DNA of 64,000 nt from positions 1,052,001 to 1,116,000 of the forward strand of contig NC_092577.1 in NCBI RefSeq assembly GCF_037975245.1, read 5' to 3'. Source of the DNA: Apostichopus japonicus (taxonomy: Eukaryota; Echinodermata; Holothuroidea; Aspidochirotida; Stichopodidae). The position numbers were made by a program, and so were the translations under genes. The notes beneath the pieces are model-generated. The model was not told where the DNA came from, did no database searches, and saw only the letters and a list, made by a program, of their open reading frames with translations. Below, one piece after another: positions 48,975-63,339 of the stretch; the first letter of the stretch is position 1; the number at the start of each line of letters is the position of its first letter.

Positions 48975-51725
48975 GAAATCTTTCGTAAAGAAAATTCTTC
49001 TGTAAGTACATGTGCTTGACATACATTTAATATCTTTAATTTATCTGACAGGTACACATGATTTATTCTAATTAATGTGTCCACACAAGAATTATGACAC
49101 ATTTTGAGGCACATTTAACACATTAATCACCCGCTTGGGAAATTTACTTTTTACTTTTTTAATATTATGTTTATATTCATGTAAATAATAACAGCACGTT
49201 TTTATAACTATATTAAAAGACGAGAAGCGAGAATTAGAAAGTTCGTCCCATACCGTAAGGTAACATCATGTCACGTTTGTTCTTGAAGTTTTAACTTTTA
49301 GCTCACGATGTTCGTTCCTGATCTCGGTTGAAGGTGGGTGCATTAATTTGTCACATTTAATCAGTCCAAAAAATTGCTGTCATTAAACCACGATGAACAG
49401 TTTAATACCTTGGAAATTTCCCGAGGGAAATTATGCTTTTTTGTGTACATTTCTTGCTTTGGGAAAGACAATATAAATGTTATGAGGGGTCTTCTAGCTT
49501 CCTCTTGGTTGGGGATTTTTGACGGCTTGACTTGTAAATAGTTGAAACAGTGACTATAATCACACAAAACGGAAATAATTCAGATAAAAGATGATAGATA
49601 ATTTAACTTTAAGATAATTAATTTGAAATGCACTGTTAGCATCTATACCCAAATTCATACAAACAGTTGTCGAGATTTTAATAATTAAACATTGTTTGCA
49701 ACATAAGTGATCTTGAAGCAATCAAGTATGATGTCATCGTTGCCACTGACCCCAAAAGTTGTTTTTTTTTCCTTTATTTTTTCCTAATTTGTTGTTTTGA
49801 CCTTGGACTGGGTACCCGTAGGGTACCAATTCTCATTAATTTAATACACCTTAATTATAACTTTATGTTATTCAGAAGATGGCTGCTGTGAAAAGGCTGA
49901 GAACGGCTGTGCAAAGGTAAAAAAAACGATCAAAAAACGCTGCGGTGTATGTTCTGTCTGTCAAAGAAAGGTTGAAAAACAATTCGGATAATTGTAGTCA
50001 TTACATTTTCTTAAAGAGCCCAGAGAACCAATCTGAGGCCAAAGAAAACTAAGGAACGCCAATCAACATTTACATCGGCTTTAATTAATATTCATCAGCA
50101 CTAACCTTGCTCTTTCTGGATGGCGTTGCATTTGTGCTTTGAGACAGTTTGTATGATAAAAATATGGGTAGGCCTACCGATATTTATATGTTTTCAGTCA
50201 ACCTATTGTAAACCCCTAATGGTGTCGTTAAATTGAAGTAATAAGAAATTCAAGTATCATTACTAAGTACCAACGTTTTAGCCTACAAGGAAAATCCTCA
50301 CTTAGAAAGTACTATTCAAGGTACTTCACACCATCCATAAGATGAGGTCTTTCCCTGAAACGTTGATATTGCAAACATGTGTACCAATTCATTTTAATCT
50401 GGCCTCGTGTCCTACTTATTTATTAGAATTGTTTTCAGATTTATATTCTCGGTCCATCCAAGGAGTTTGGCATGCTACTGATTTTCTCCAAAGACAGTCA
50501 GTCATTCAGTAGGGGAGTTTCTCATATAAAAGTTAACTTGTAAATTTTCTATTTATCTAATCTTTATATCTATGCTAGTTGAACAACAAGTTTTGCATTT
50601 TACAAAACTAAACAGTCGCTTGACGATATAATGAAACTTAATATACATTTATTTGCGCTAGGAACAACGGGGCTTCCTGCATCAACACAGCGGCTTCCTC
50701 GCGGTACAGTTAATACATATACCTAACTAGTATATATTTACTTCGAGATACTCCCACACAGAAAGATTGAATTCTTCACCGAGACCGTTGGTTTCGGTAA
50801 GAATATTCCCTTACTAGGCATACCTAATGCGATTCTACTATCTCGTTCATCATCCCTACCCATAAGTACTTTGTGCGCATGCGTCGTATGTTCTATATAA
50901 CACGCTTTTATAAAACAGTACATAAATATGCAAAGATTAAAGTTGAAAGAAACAAATTTGTTACAGTCATTTCCGTTTATGTGAGTGATATTCTTTTTGA
51001 ACTCATCCTCATCGTATATGCACTGATGGCAGTAGATAAAATCCAATGGCCACACACTGAATTCATGTATTATTTACCCTAAGGGCCGCCCTTGTCTATG
51101 ATTACATTGCAAGTAAACCCAGTTGAAGCTTGTCAAGTTTCTATCGTGGCCGTACTCTAGTGTAAAGGCCAACGCTTTCCCGTTACTATTCTCTGGCCAA
51201 GAACACTTGTAAGCACTTCATATCTCACGTTACGATGATTTGGGGCTGTACATGTTAAATATTGGCATATAGCTATTCCGTGAAACATTTTTTTTTAGAT
51301 ATTTAAAAAAAAAAAAAAATCCCGTTTCTTTCTTTGTAGTGGCTTCGCCCTATGGAATAGCCCGAGTGTTTACTAAGCAAGCTCTTCTTATACACACCCA
51401 TCAATCTGTCGTCACTGATATACGGATTCCTGTTCTATAGGCAATTTCCATCGCTACCGTTATGAAGTTCTAAGCAAACTTTGAATATTACTCCAAACAC
51501 TATCAATCACTTTTTATAGACTTCGTGCACTTTTGCTTTCTTTTTTAAAACATAACCAAGTTATTTACTTACGTTTGAGCAGGATGAGGCTTTAAGGAGA
51601 AATTAATTTACAGCGTAAAAAACAAAGCAATACGGTAGCCTTTATTATTGCAGAATGTTTAATATCGCCTGTCGCAATGTATGACTAATTAATAATTTAT
51701 CATTGCGGCAATATAATTATTAATA
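48975..51725. other. No recognised gene
   Basis: AT-rich sequence. A minus-strand frame at 49361-49567 has an acceptor-like tttacaag but no recognisable protein. Other frames are short. Confidence 0.45.
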
Positions 51726-51726
51726 T

Positions 51727-51730
<4 letters not shown>

Positions 51731-51811
<81 letters not shown>

Positions 51812-51850
51812 TATATATACACCCATATATATGTATATATATATACACAT
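51731..51850. repeat. (TA)n microsatellite
   Basis: About 38 uninterrupted TA units, then interrupted TA sequence. Confidence 0.95.
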
Positions 51851-52331
51851 AAGTATGAGTTATTATACTTGAAGGCCTAGTGTTATTATGAAATAACGTA
51901 TAGTTGTACAATATTGCAAGAAACCTTCATAATAGGATACTATTGCTATAAAAGTTAAGATTCTTGTATGTTTACTGGTATGTCACGAACACCAATGGCG
52001 TGTGAAAATGGGAGGGGTGCGGCGGGTGCTGCGGGGGACGGAGGCGAGGGCGGCATCGACAGTCAGGAGCATTCACTCTGAAAGGTCAACAATCCCTGTA
52101 GCATAACTAACAAAGTGACAAACTTCTTTGTTGCGCCGTTCAGCAAAGCAAAACACAAAAAAAAACTATTTTTGATCCAGAAAGGAGGGAACCGGTATCA
52201 CACTGGATATCACAGTGTAGCACGTCAAATTTGGCGAAAATATATGATTGTTTGATTCAATCAACATATCTCAAATATCGAGGAACAAATATAATTTTGA
52301 TTCTCATTTCATGTTCCCAGTTCTTCTCCTG

Positions 52332-52590
52332 CTAATTGCTAAACCCTGAGAAGCATTTTTTCTTTCTCAACCTGTCGAACACTTTTGTCACTTGTTTTGG
52401 ATACATGTTTTCCAGCTTTTGAGGCAGTTCGCATAGATTTACTGATAAATTTATATATTGGCTTCGCTCCTCGTTAACCTGTCCCCTCACAAACTGGCAC
52501 TCTCTTTCTGCCGTGTCTAGAGTGAACTGGTAACCTTTTACACTGTGCGCCCTCTTTAACCGGACCCCTCCGGTCAATGCCCTCCCTTCT
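52332..52590 (-). pseudogene. Retroelement gag-like fragment
   Basis: Minus-strand frame with RLKRAHSVKGYQFTLDTAER and ECQFVRGQVNEERSQY, followed by a helical stretch (LPQKLENMYPKQVTKVFDRL). The pattern (basic start, AERxCQxxxxxVxEE, helix with LFDRL-like motif) resembles the N-terminal helical region of BEL/Pao-like or related retroelement gag proteins. The frame opens without a clear Met and ends at TAA after about 80 codons. It is best read as a fragment; the family call is tentative. Confidence 0.35.
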
Positions 52591-52599
52591 CATTCTACC

Positions 52600-54980
52600 A
52601 CACAAAGTGTTTAGACGTTCGTTTTGGCCTTGTTTAATGTAGCCTACAAAAACCTATAACCCCCTCCCTCCCAACCTTGTCCTCCTCTACATCTCGAATT
52701 GGGTTACTGTACTTTGCATATTAAATTCTATGTCTATATATTGGTGATCCGTATATAGCTATTCGCAATATGGCGTTCCTTACGCCTCTTCCACCCCTTC
52801 CGCCCCTTGGATTGTAAATCCCCAAAACGATGAATTAATAGCTAAAATATGGATGTGAAAAGTTCGGTGTAAAAGTGAGGATTAAAATGAAACACCAACT
52901 ATTATCTCCTTTTTTTTAAGCTACAATTTACAAATCCTCATTTTGGTTTCAAAACTCCTGTCGGATCAGTCATACGTTGTATATTAGTGACAAGTGTGTC
53001 GGATTTCAAGTTATAACGATATCGCTTCTACAACTATGGTGTCAATGTGTGACGTAATCGCATGTTTATTGGTGATATTTATTGTACCGAGCCTCATACA
53101 TATAACTTTGACTGTGCCTAGAACTGAAGTGGTCTGCATTCGTATTTATGAAATGTTAAATCATAACAAATCTATTTAAGACATTCACATAACACAATAA
53201 AAGGTTCGAGAAGGAGTCTTTTCTTATTTTCTTTCTCAAAAACGAAACATTGAAGTTTTTCTATAGCTTTGATCGATTGTCCTCGCAAACCGGAAGAGAG
53301 AAATGGTGTCTTTGTAGAGGCTCCCCATGCCTCTATATTGATAGGAAGCCCTAATTCATGTATCTCGTTCGTATGGGAATAAGTATCGACTCCTATTTTT
53401 TAATCTTGCCCTAAAATAACCATTTGTTAACCAAAGGGGATGGGTTGTAGATATAAAGGGGTTGGAGTTGTGACAAGGATAGTTTGACTAATCATAGGTC
53501 GGTTTTGAACAGATTCATTATATCCATCAAAATGACAATACCGCTGACGACTTGTTATGTTTCCATAAAGTAGTAAAGGAAGGGGAAGTGTGTGTTAAGT
53601 GGGGTTGAATTCACCCATACACCCATCCCCACGACACACGTCCTATATGTCTCTATCTATATCTCTGAGCCCTCCCCCCCCCCCCCCCATCTCACAGCCT
53701 ACAGAATTTCCCAACTGTATTTGGATTTGCAATACGTACATCGCTGTGCCATTTGCGTGATGTCTCAACTAGGCATCCTAAGTTCATTAATACTCGGTAT
53801 TCATATTGCGATATTGAAAGGTCTCAAGTAGATGTGCTTACATTCCAACTACGTGACTTATGAATCAAATCATCGTAGCGCTTATGATTTTACATTCAAG
53901 ACTATTAATATTCTATAAACTGTTCATATTTAAGGACGTCGTTTAACATGATCTGAGGTATTTACATAGTCGAGACAAGGTTAATGAAATGTTAGTTAGA
54001 AAGACGAGCAATATAGACGAGCAATATTACTGTACTCTTATGAAGATTTCGTAAAACTCACGTAATCGCAATGGGCTATTAGACTGACTTATATACCGCA
54101 AATTAATAGAATGAACATTACACGTTGTAATGCCGTAGGGTATGTTAGACACTTAGATGAAACTTCATCTAACAAAGCACTTTTGATGGTTGAATGCTCA
54201 AATATGGCTTGCGTTGACACCATTGAAAAGTAGACACATACTCACACGCGCGCGCAACCACACAAAGTGACATTTATATTCTTGTAGAGTCTAGTATAGT
54301 CCTCATGAATGGTTAAATAGGTTAATGCTATTAATAAAGTTGACTATATAAAGTCATAATTTGATGGAAAGTGATATGAATCTTGAATCTCGCAACAACA
54401 ACAAAAAACTAGAATAAAGGTAGCTATAATGGATAAACATTACACTTAAACATATATAAATAATAAGAGTATGAAATAAAACTATGTGACAGGTATCTTA
54501 AACGATATGTAACAGTATATGTACCATGGTGTCATTTATTACAGCAGTGATCTGTCCTACCATATGTGACAGAATTTCTATTTTGTAATATGTGAGAGTG
54601 AGGTCTACTCTCCCTTGCGTGACAGTAATGTGTTTCCTTAGCCAATAAGATAAACAGTAATTTTTTATTTGGCGATGTGTGACAGTTACATCAATTTTGT
54701 CAATTATGTCGGTAAACCGTATGTTTAGCAATGCGTGACGGTATACTCTATATCACGATAGGAATCATTAAGATCAGTCTGAGATAGAGTGTCTGTGTGG
54801 TCAAACTTTGCTACACCGACCTTTACACTTATTGGATTGTGCCCATTCATTTACTCAGCTACATAGTCACGCTTGGAGGGCAGTTCACCAATAAAATCTC
54901 ACCGTATGGAGTGTTTATCAGCAGAACTTTATTCACAATGAATTATTAAACAAGCAAAGTTAATCACTAATTTCCGGATC
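52600..54980. other. No recognised gene
   Basis: AT-rich sequence with a C-run near 53675 and short repeats of tgtgacagt type around 54490-54740. No supported exon. Confidence 0.5.
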
Positions 54981-54982
54981 AC

Positions 54983-54984
<2 letters not shown>

Positions 54985-55037
<53 letters not shown>
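54985..55037. repeat. (TA)n microsatellite
   Basis: About 26 TA units. Confidence 0.95.
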
Positions 55038-55046
<9 letters not shown>

Positions 55047-55442
55047 AAGAATGGATATAAAGGAAACAGTTGACTGTTTTCCAATACCTTACCTTTCGTA
55101 GAACGCCTGCGTGTGGTACCCTCAAATAATGAGCAGTTCAACTCCAAATGCAGCTGAAAAGAGCAAAAGAGAAAATATGATTACATCTCTCTGGGAAATA
55201 TATTGTGGGTGCGTTCATAACATGAAAAGAAACAGCCCGTGGTGAGGGGGGGGGACGGGCGTTAATGTTTATCTCTCTGTCAGTGCTCGTCATCGCACAT
55301 TGTCATGAACCTGATTTTCCATATTAAAGAAGATCAATTGTTGAATTATTCCATAATTAACTTTCCAAAGATATATTTACATATTTTATTAACTATTTGA
55401 CTAACTGATTTTATTAACTATTTGACTATGATCATTAATATT

Positions 55443-55444
<2 letters not shown>

Positions 55445-55515
<71 letters not shown>
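55445..55515. repeat. (TA)n microsatellite
   Basis: About 35 TA units. Confidence 0.95.
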
Positions 55516-55520
<5 letters not shown>

Positions 55521-55619
55521 AGTGATTCCAATTTACAAGAAGAAAGGAAAGCATTACAACAAAAACAATTTAAAGTAAGGTTAACAGTCTTGTTTGAGGC
55601 CAAGGTCTCCTCACATTGC

Positions 55620-55937
55620 AACTTTACAACACTAACCCCTGGTCATTGGTAACTTGTCACACCTATTCACCAGTGTGCACAATTCACACAACCCTTACAG
55701 AGCACCGCATTTACGTGTCCCCCGAGGGACTTCCCATGGGGTGCAGCCACAAACCGGCGCACGCAACTATATTTACAAGTTACCTCGCAAGTCCCCATTT
55801 ATACACCTGGGCGAAGAGAGGCAATGGAGATAAAGTGCCTTGCCCAAGGAAATAACACAATAATTTGACCAAGACTCGAACTTGTTATCCTTAGATCACA
55901 AGTCCACAGCCTTAACCACTCGGCCACAGCGTTCTGT
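55620..55937 (-). mobile_element. tRNA-Ser/Leu-like SINE (second SINE family)
   Basis: On the minus strand the head reads gtggccgagtggttaaggct (a class II tRNA A box) with a B box aagttcgagtc. It is followed by ccttgggcaaggcacttta and cgcccaggtgtataaatggg, a central segment resembling conserved SINE domains shared by many marine animal SINEs. The tail runs to about 55620 next to a TA array. It is distinct from the SINE family at 12581, 20431 and 39780. Confidence 0.8.
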
Positions 55938-55944
55938 ACATTTC

Positions 55945-58420
55945 CTTCATGTCAAACATTTCTTTTGACATGTTCGTAGTCGGTATAGATGTTATCATAT
56001 GCGTCCCGCTATCGATCAACGAAATATTGAAAAAGAAAGTTTTATTTATGGTTCCTTGTAATAAAGAGGTCAAAATTGAAAAGGGATTGCAACAGTATAA
56101 TGTATACCAAAGAATAAAGAAATTTAATTTAAAGTCACTGTTGATGTTTTAGCAGTTCCCTCCCTCCATCCCACTTCTTTCACTTGACCTTTCTCCATTA
56201 ACAAAATATAGTATATTCTTTTAGTAATGTATTTCTTCCTGCTCTAAGCAAACCAGCTATTATCTAGTTCCGTGTTCATTGAACCTCCATGAGAGGACCC
56301 CAACGACGCCGAGATAAGGAAATATAACAACTAAAGAGAAAAACAATTAAGAGTTTCGTAAGATTATAAAAATCCTTTTATGGTCTCAAATTGAAAGATG
56401 TTTTTCCCAAAGGCTTGAAAATTTGAAAAACAGATATATATGTAAATTGTCGCCAGAGGGAATTCAAGTGAACTACAAAAAGACACACGCCTTGAAAGTA
56501 GTAATGGAAGTCCCATAAGGGTCAGTTTTACATTTTAAGACGTATAAAGCTTAAACCGATCGATCTGTTAAATTTCTTTAGGAAGTATGAGGGTCATACA
56601 TATCCATTACATTGTCTTCTCAAAGTCTTTAAATTGGTGACAAGAATGTGCTTCCGTTCATGTATCCATTTTGACACCTCTTTTCATTATGTTGGTAACT
56701 TGTTAAGGGGGCGCTCTAGTTTGTTACATCCTTAGGTCATCATTAGTAGATAGAGAACATAAATGTATTGAATTCAATCTCGTGCTCTAGAATAGTCCTC
56801 TGTACTCGAAACTTACCCTGCTTTATTGTACTCGGGGTACTCGGGGTACTTACGTGCAGAGCTTTTACTCGTTCTTGTAATACGTGGTTGAGTCAGTAAG
56901 ACACATACCGGTACTAAAAGACACGTGCAGTCTTAAAGGCACCATAAAGCATAAAGTAAGAATGTTTAATACCATAATACCACAATAATATACCCCCTCC
57001 CGCCCACCCTGCCCCACTATGACCCCACCACTCGTGTCGTCAGGCATATCCAGTAACTCGTTTGTGTGTTTCAATATAGTCCTTTTCCAGACGACAGATG
57101 TTGCATGATGTACAGATGCTGTATATTCTGACCACGAACATGTCAAGCCTTGTCGCGTATTCCGTTCACACACGCTACACAACGAGAGGTGTGTCTTTAC
57201 ATTCAGACTGAGGACACCATTGTTTTGTTTTGTTTTTGTGTGTGTTCAAGTCCACGTACCCTAACCTTAACAATATCCCTGAACAAAAGAATTCTTCTGA
57301 GGACGTGGTGATTCTTTTCAAATGACGTTTGTGGACTTCTTATTCCTTTGTTGAATTCCTCAGTCCGGAAACTTTACAAGTGCGTTTACACACACACAGA
57401 ACCTAAAACACATATCACTGATATTCAGCAATATATAAATAATTCACACCGGAAATTTATAAATAGATTTAAAAAAAAAAGGAATTTTTGTCTTTGCTTT
57501 TAGGTCGATCTTTCAGGTTGATTGGTAATTGGCAATCTTTGCATTATCAACTTGTTATTTCCATTATTTTTTGCGTTCTTTATGGACAAAATGCAATATT
57601 GTAATGACGAGATAATGACCTCAGATCACTTTTCCAAATATGTAAATGACACAACCCTACAGTTGAGCTATGGTTTGTGGTTTTTGGTTTTCATTTGCTT
57701 AAAATGGAAGCAAGCTAATGGAATTTTAAAAGAAGAAAACAAATTCTCATATGACTGAGAGTTGCTTGTTCGTCTTTGTTTATTAGTCGGAATAGGTGAT
57801 GCCCTATTTACAATAAATGACACCATTTGTACGAAATGGATATCACGCTGTATTCTCATGTTTTGATAGTAATTCTTTCAAGGAATACTTAATTCCGAAA
57901 AAGAAAATGGAATGAGAAAGCTGGCATTTTCTTTTGTTCGTCAATGTTTAGAACAAAACTTAAAGTCGATATTGTATCATATTAAGGAGGTTTTAATGAT
58001 TTTAGTAATAACGATAAGCGCTTTTAACTCAACAGGTTGTGTTTTTGCATTGTTATCAATGACGTTAGTTATAATCGAAAATTGTTTTTTTTTAACACAA
58101 TATATTTATAGGAAAGTGATTACTGATACCAAAAATCTTGAAAAGTCATCAAAGCGTTTACATCCAAAATATTATGATTGCTATTTGTAATTTCAGTTTC
58201 TTTTTTATTGGGGGGGGGGGGGCTGACTAGTATGTAATAGAGATAAAACCTATTTCGAAAGTGATGAAAAAAAGAAAGAAAAAAATTTACTGGTTGAGTC
58301 AAGGTTCGCAAACGAAGCTAAAAGCAATCAAATATGTATATTCTATGGGAAAATAATGCTACAGAACTATGACTAAATTTCAAATGAGATGTTTCGATGA
58401 GATATGAATTTCTTATAAAG
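55945..58420. other. No recognised gene
   Basis: AT-rich sequence. A minus-strand frame at 56865-57182 and a shorter alternative frame overlap around 57000-57150, but neither gives a recognisable protein. Confidence 0.45.
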
Positions 58421-58423
58421 ATC

Positions 58424-58540
58424 GCACCCACGTAACACTGACTGCACCCGTGAAACACCGACTGCACCGACGTAACACTGACTGCACCAGTGGAACACTG
58501 ACTGCACCCACGTAACACTGACTCCATCCGTGAAACACAA
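58424..58540. repeat. 20-bp minisatellite (cacgtaacactgactgcacc)
   Basis: Five to six copies alternating cgtaacactg and gtgaaacac/gtggaacac forms. Confidence 0.88.
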
Positions 58541-59129
58541 ACACACCGGTCACTGTACGTACACACACACACATAAATAAATATATATATATATATCTGT
58601 GTGTACGTATACAGTTACCGGTGTGTTATGTTCATACACATTTGGAAGTGATTCTGTATAGGCTATGTGTAATATTTTTGATCTTCAAAGAATTTTTGTT
58701 TTCAGGGTGAGTTTCTTCACTGTCACCCGCATTTTATTTTTGCCATTCTTTCATAATTATTCATTTTCGTGACGTCATAGAAACCGTCTTCATACTTCCT
58801 GAATATTCATATCCTAGTTTATAAGATTGTCATCTTATTTTGCTTCAGCAATCGTTTCGCAGCATATAAAACATTTCTATATATATATATTTTTGTCGGG
58901 CAACACGTCGTTGAATCTCTGAATTCCCGAGGAAGTAATCTTTGTAATAAAATGTTTTACATTTTACTACAAGCTGAGGGAGAGAATTATACCCACCCAC
59001 GTATTGACATATGAGAAGCTACTTGCTGTTTTGGTTAGGGAATTACTAACTCGAAGAAGCATATTTTAACTCCCAGCAGATTTAAAAGAAACAAAAGAAA
59101 TTAATGATATAAATCCCACGTTTACGTAT

Positions 59130-59218
59130 AGTTACACACAACCCCGCTTTATTATTATGCAACACAACCCTGCTTTATTATTATGCAACACAACCCTGCT
59201 TTGTTATTATGCAGTTTG
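59130..59218. repeat. 26-bp tandem repeat, three copies
   Basis: Three copies of acacaaccctgctttattat followed by tatgca, with one C and one G substitution. Confidence 0.88.
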
Positions 59219-59324
59219 TAACATTTGATATCGGTTAGCTTGTTAAGGGTATTATAACACCTTGTACCGACACCAACTTTACATGCAGGCCAGTTCCCAG
59301 TTGGGGGACACTAACAATTAAATG

Positions 59325-59790
59325 AGGGGTTTGATTTGATTTGATTTATTGCACACCAAAATACAATACAAGACACAAGGTGTAGTGATTAACACAGAAA
59401 AGACAATACAAGACACATGGTGTAGGGATAACACAGAAAAGACAATACAAGACACATGGTGTAGGGATAACACAGAAAAGACAATACAAGACACATGGTG
59501 TAAGGATAACACAGAAAAGACTATACAAGACACGTGGTGTAGGGATTACACAGAAAAGACAATGCAAGATATAGGGATAACACAGAAAATACAATACAGA
59601 AACATGGTGTAGGGATAACACAGAAAAGACAATGCAAGATACATGGTGTAGGGATAACACAGAAAAGACATTGCAAGACACATGGTGTAGGGATAACACA
59701 GAAAAGACTATACAAGACACATGATGTAGGGATAACACAGAAAAGACAATGCAAGATACATGGTGTAGGGATAACACAGTAGAGTCTGTC
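59325..59790 (-). repeat. 39-bp minisatellite fused to a LINE-like 3' tail
   Basis: About ten copies of gtgtagggataacacagaaa, agacaatacaagacacatg. On the minus strand the array ends in ttttggtgtgcaataaat, then (CAAAT)n-like atcaaatcaaatcaaa, a form typical of non-LTR retrotransposon 3' ends. The 39-bp unit reads as 13-residue repeats (SLHHVSCIVFSVL) on the minus strand, but indels break it. Confidence 0.85.
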
Positions 59791-59989
59791 CAGCAGATTG
59801 TTACAAGCAATGTCTGTAACAAGCAGGTTAAGAAAGGGCATCTCACTACTGTCCTGTACCCATGACGTTTTGCAAGTTTGTACGCATGATGGGGGCACAG
59901 ATGAGGGCAAGGTGGTCTGCGCTGGGGATGGGGACACGCCTCCACCCCCCCCCCTGTGCCCAGGCCTGACTACCGGCCCTTTTACAGGA

Positions 59990-62225
59990 TCGTAGAAACC
60001 ATATTTCTGTTTGAGAAGTCGTTTAAAAGTTTATTCTTTAGTTAATGTCGCAAACGTAGTCCCAACTTTAATGAAGACAAATGATGTGGCTTGCCGTGGT
60101 ATGATCGTAAATCCTGTTTATAAAACGATAATTTATTTTGTAAACAAGATTTCTTGGCTTAAGGAAGCGATTAATGCTACAGCTTCCACACCGTCAAGAT
60201 ACTGTCGCATGATAGTCAACATTTCGTGTTCATGACGGTAAGATTAGCCTTTACGAAATTGTCATTGAAAAACCTGAAAGGAAAAACAACAACTTAAACC
60301 TATGCTGACAGACTGTAAACTTACTCTCGTTGTCCGTGTCTTAATGCAATAGATATGACATTAATGACGTAAGGACAGTACCATAATCATATCACGAAGT
60401 ATATAACGCTAACACTAGCACGAAGAGGGACAAACTGCATACAAAAGCACTAAACAGCACGAAATAAGACGAACCCCCCCCCCCCGAAATAACACGAAAG
60501 ATTACGAAATCTTACGACAATCTTATACTGTGTCCAGCGCTATTTAAACAGCGATGTTCGCGTCATTCGTGATATATTTACGTATGTGCATAACAAAATA
60601 AAGAGTCGTTTTGGACGCGAGCAGGATGTTGCATCTTCCTTTTGGAAACTGTAAAGGGAATTGCTTATATAGACATTCTTCGTCCACCATATTCCTCAAG
60701 GTCGTTAAACTCATCTTTATGCAGCCATCTGTGCTCATAACACGATACTTTCCGCTCGCAATAGATGGCTGGTTAGCGTCTCGATGGCTGTAATCCCGTG
60801 ATGGGTGTAAGATAACGCAGTCGTTGTTTTATGGGTGCCAATGTCGGTAAACTTCCGTATTTTTTTGTTTATAACCAAGCTTTTTGTGGTTTGTTTCGTC
60901 AAGTTTATGACACCTAGCGAGTGTCACTGAAATCACAACAGCTCGGAATAAAACAGCCTATTAAGTAATGAGTTTGGTACTATAGTCCTCTTGTACCCTT
61001 CTGCATTACTAGCATTTGTTATCAAAGGTTCGTTGAACCGCGGTTGTACTCACTAGCGTGAAAATCGTATACTCGAACTCATTGAATCTCGATGTATAGT
61101 ACGCGTACCCGGGACCTTGTACTCACAGTGCAAGCCTGCTGTGAGTACTTCATCATTTTATAACAAATATAAACTGTAAGTCATTTGCTGTATTTTTTCG
61201 GCTAACCATACATCCATAGCTTACACTTATTTTTAACACTGACAAATATTGCTGTTTTATTTGGCAAAAGTACCATTTATCATATGCTGTTCAAATCATT
61301 TGGAAAGTGTAATTCATAAAAACGGTGTGGAAACAAATTATTCGTAATGAACGAAATGTCCCATAGGATTATACAAAACTTATAAAACAATAACACGAAT
61401 GTGGGAATTCTGTATTGACAGATCTGCATATAGATACACGAAGAATTACTAATTGTGTTTCTCGTCAAGCGTAATCATGTCAAAACTGTGAAATATGGTA
61501 GTTGGTTCTGAATAATTTCTCCTATTATAGCAGAAAACATCCCGCTGAGAAGTAAGTTTTTTTTTGCTATATTGGAACCCTTAACTCTCCTCACTACACG
61601 GTTAAGAAACACCCCCTGAATTACAACGTTCACCTACATTTATGATACCTGCAACACTCTTTACATTAGCTACATGCCCGTAGGCTGAAAGCAACGAGAG
61701 TCGCCTATGTAAATTTATTTGAATCATTCGAAGAAGAAACCTTAAGTAAGATATTTTCGTTTCGTTTAGTTTCCTTTCTCTTATGAAGTTTATTTTTTAC
61801 TACCGCAAGCCTCTGTAGTAAATAAGCATCAGTGTCATAAACACAATACAATATAATGCAAGGAAATAAATGTAAAACGCTATGAGTTCATTGCTCTTTG
61901 TATGTCATCATATAATCTATCATTCAGGGGCGTGGGTGAGGAGGGGGGGCACGGAGGACACGTACCCCTACCCCTTCGTACCTCACACACATTTCGTATT
62001 AGTATTAATCGCATACAAAAGCAAGTGAACATTTACAAAACCGTCGATCGTTTCCCCTAATCAGTTGGACAACAACTTGGCTGATTAGAAAATAAACATC
62101 ATGTTTTGATATAAAATTTAATAAGTGATTGTATAAGTATTCACAAAGAAACCTTAATGTTTAATTAGATGACAATCACACATGTTGACGACCTTTTTAA
62201 ATGAAGGTAAAGAAAACAATGACGA
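59990..62225. other. No recognised gene
   Basis: AT-rich sequence with a C-run near 60475 and overlapping short frames near 60544-60793 on both strands. No family recognised. Confidence 0.5.
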
Positions 62226-62227
62226 TG

Positions 62228-63334
<1,107 letters not shown>

Positions 63335-63339
63335 TTCAA

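Noticed and set aside
55616-55855. Plus-strand 79-codon frame
   Set aside because: Shadow of the minus-strand tRNA-Ser/Leu-like SINE.
56865-57182. 105-codon minus-strand frame and an alternative frame with CTSCNICRLEKDY
   Set aside because: Two frames compete, there is no in-frame start with splice support, and no domain could be recognised.
59346-59945. 199-codon frame of SLHHVSCIVFSVL repeats
   Set aside because: Translation of the 39-bp minisatellite; overlapping frames in both directions are equally open.
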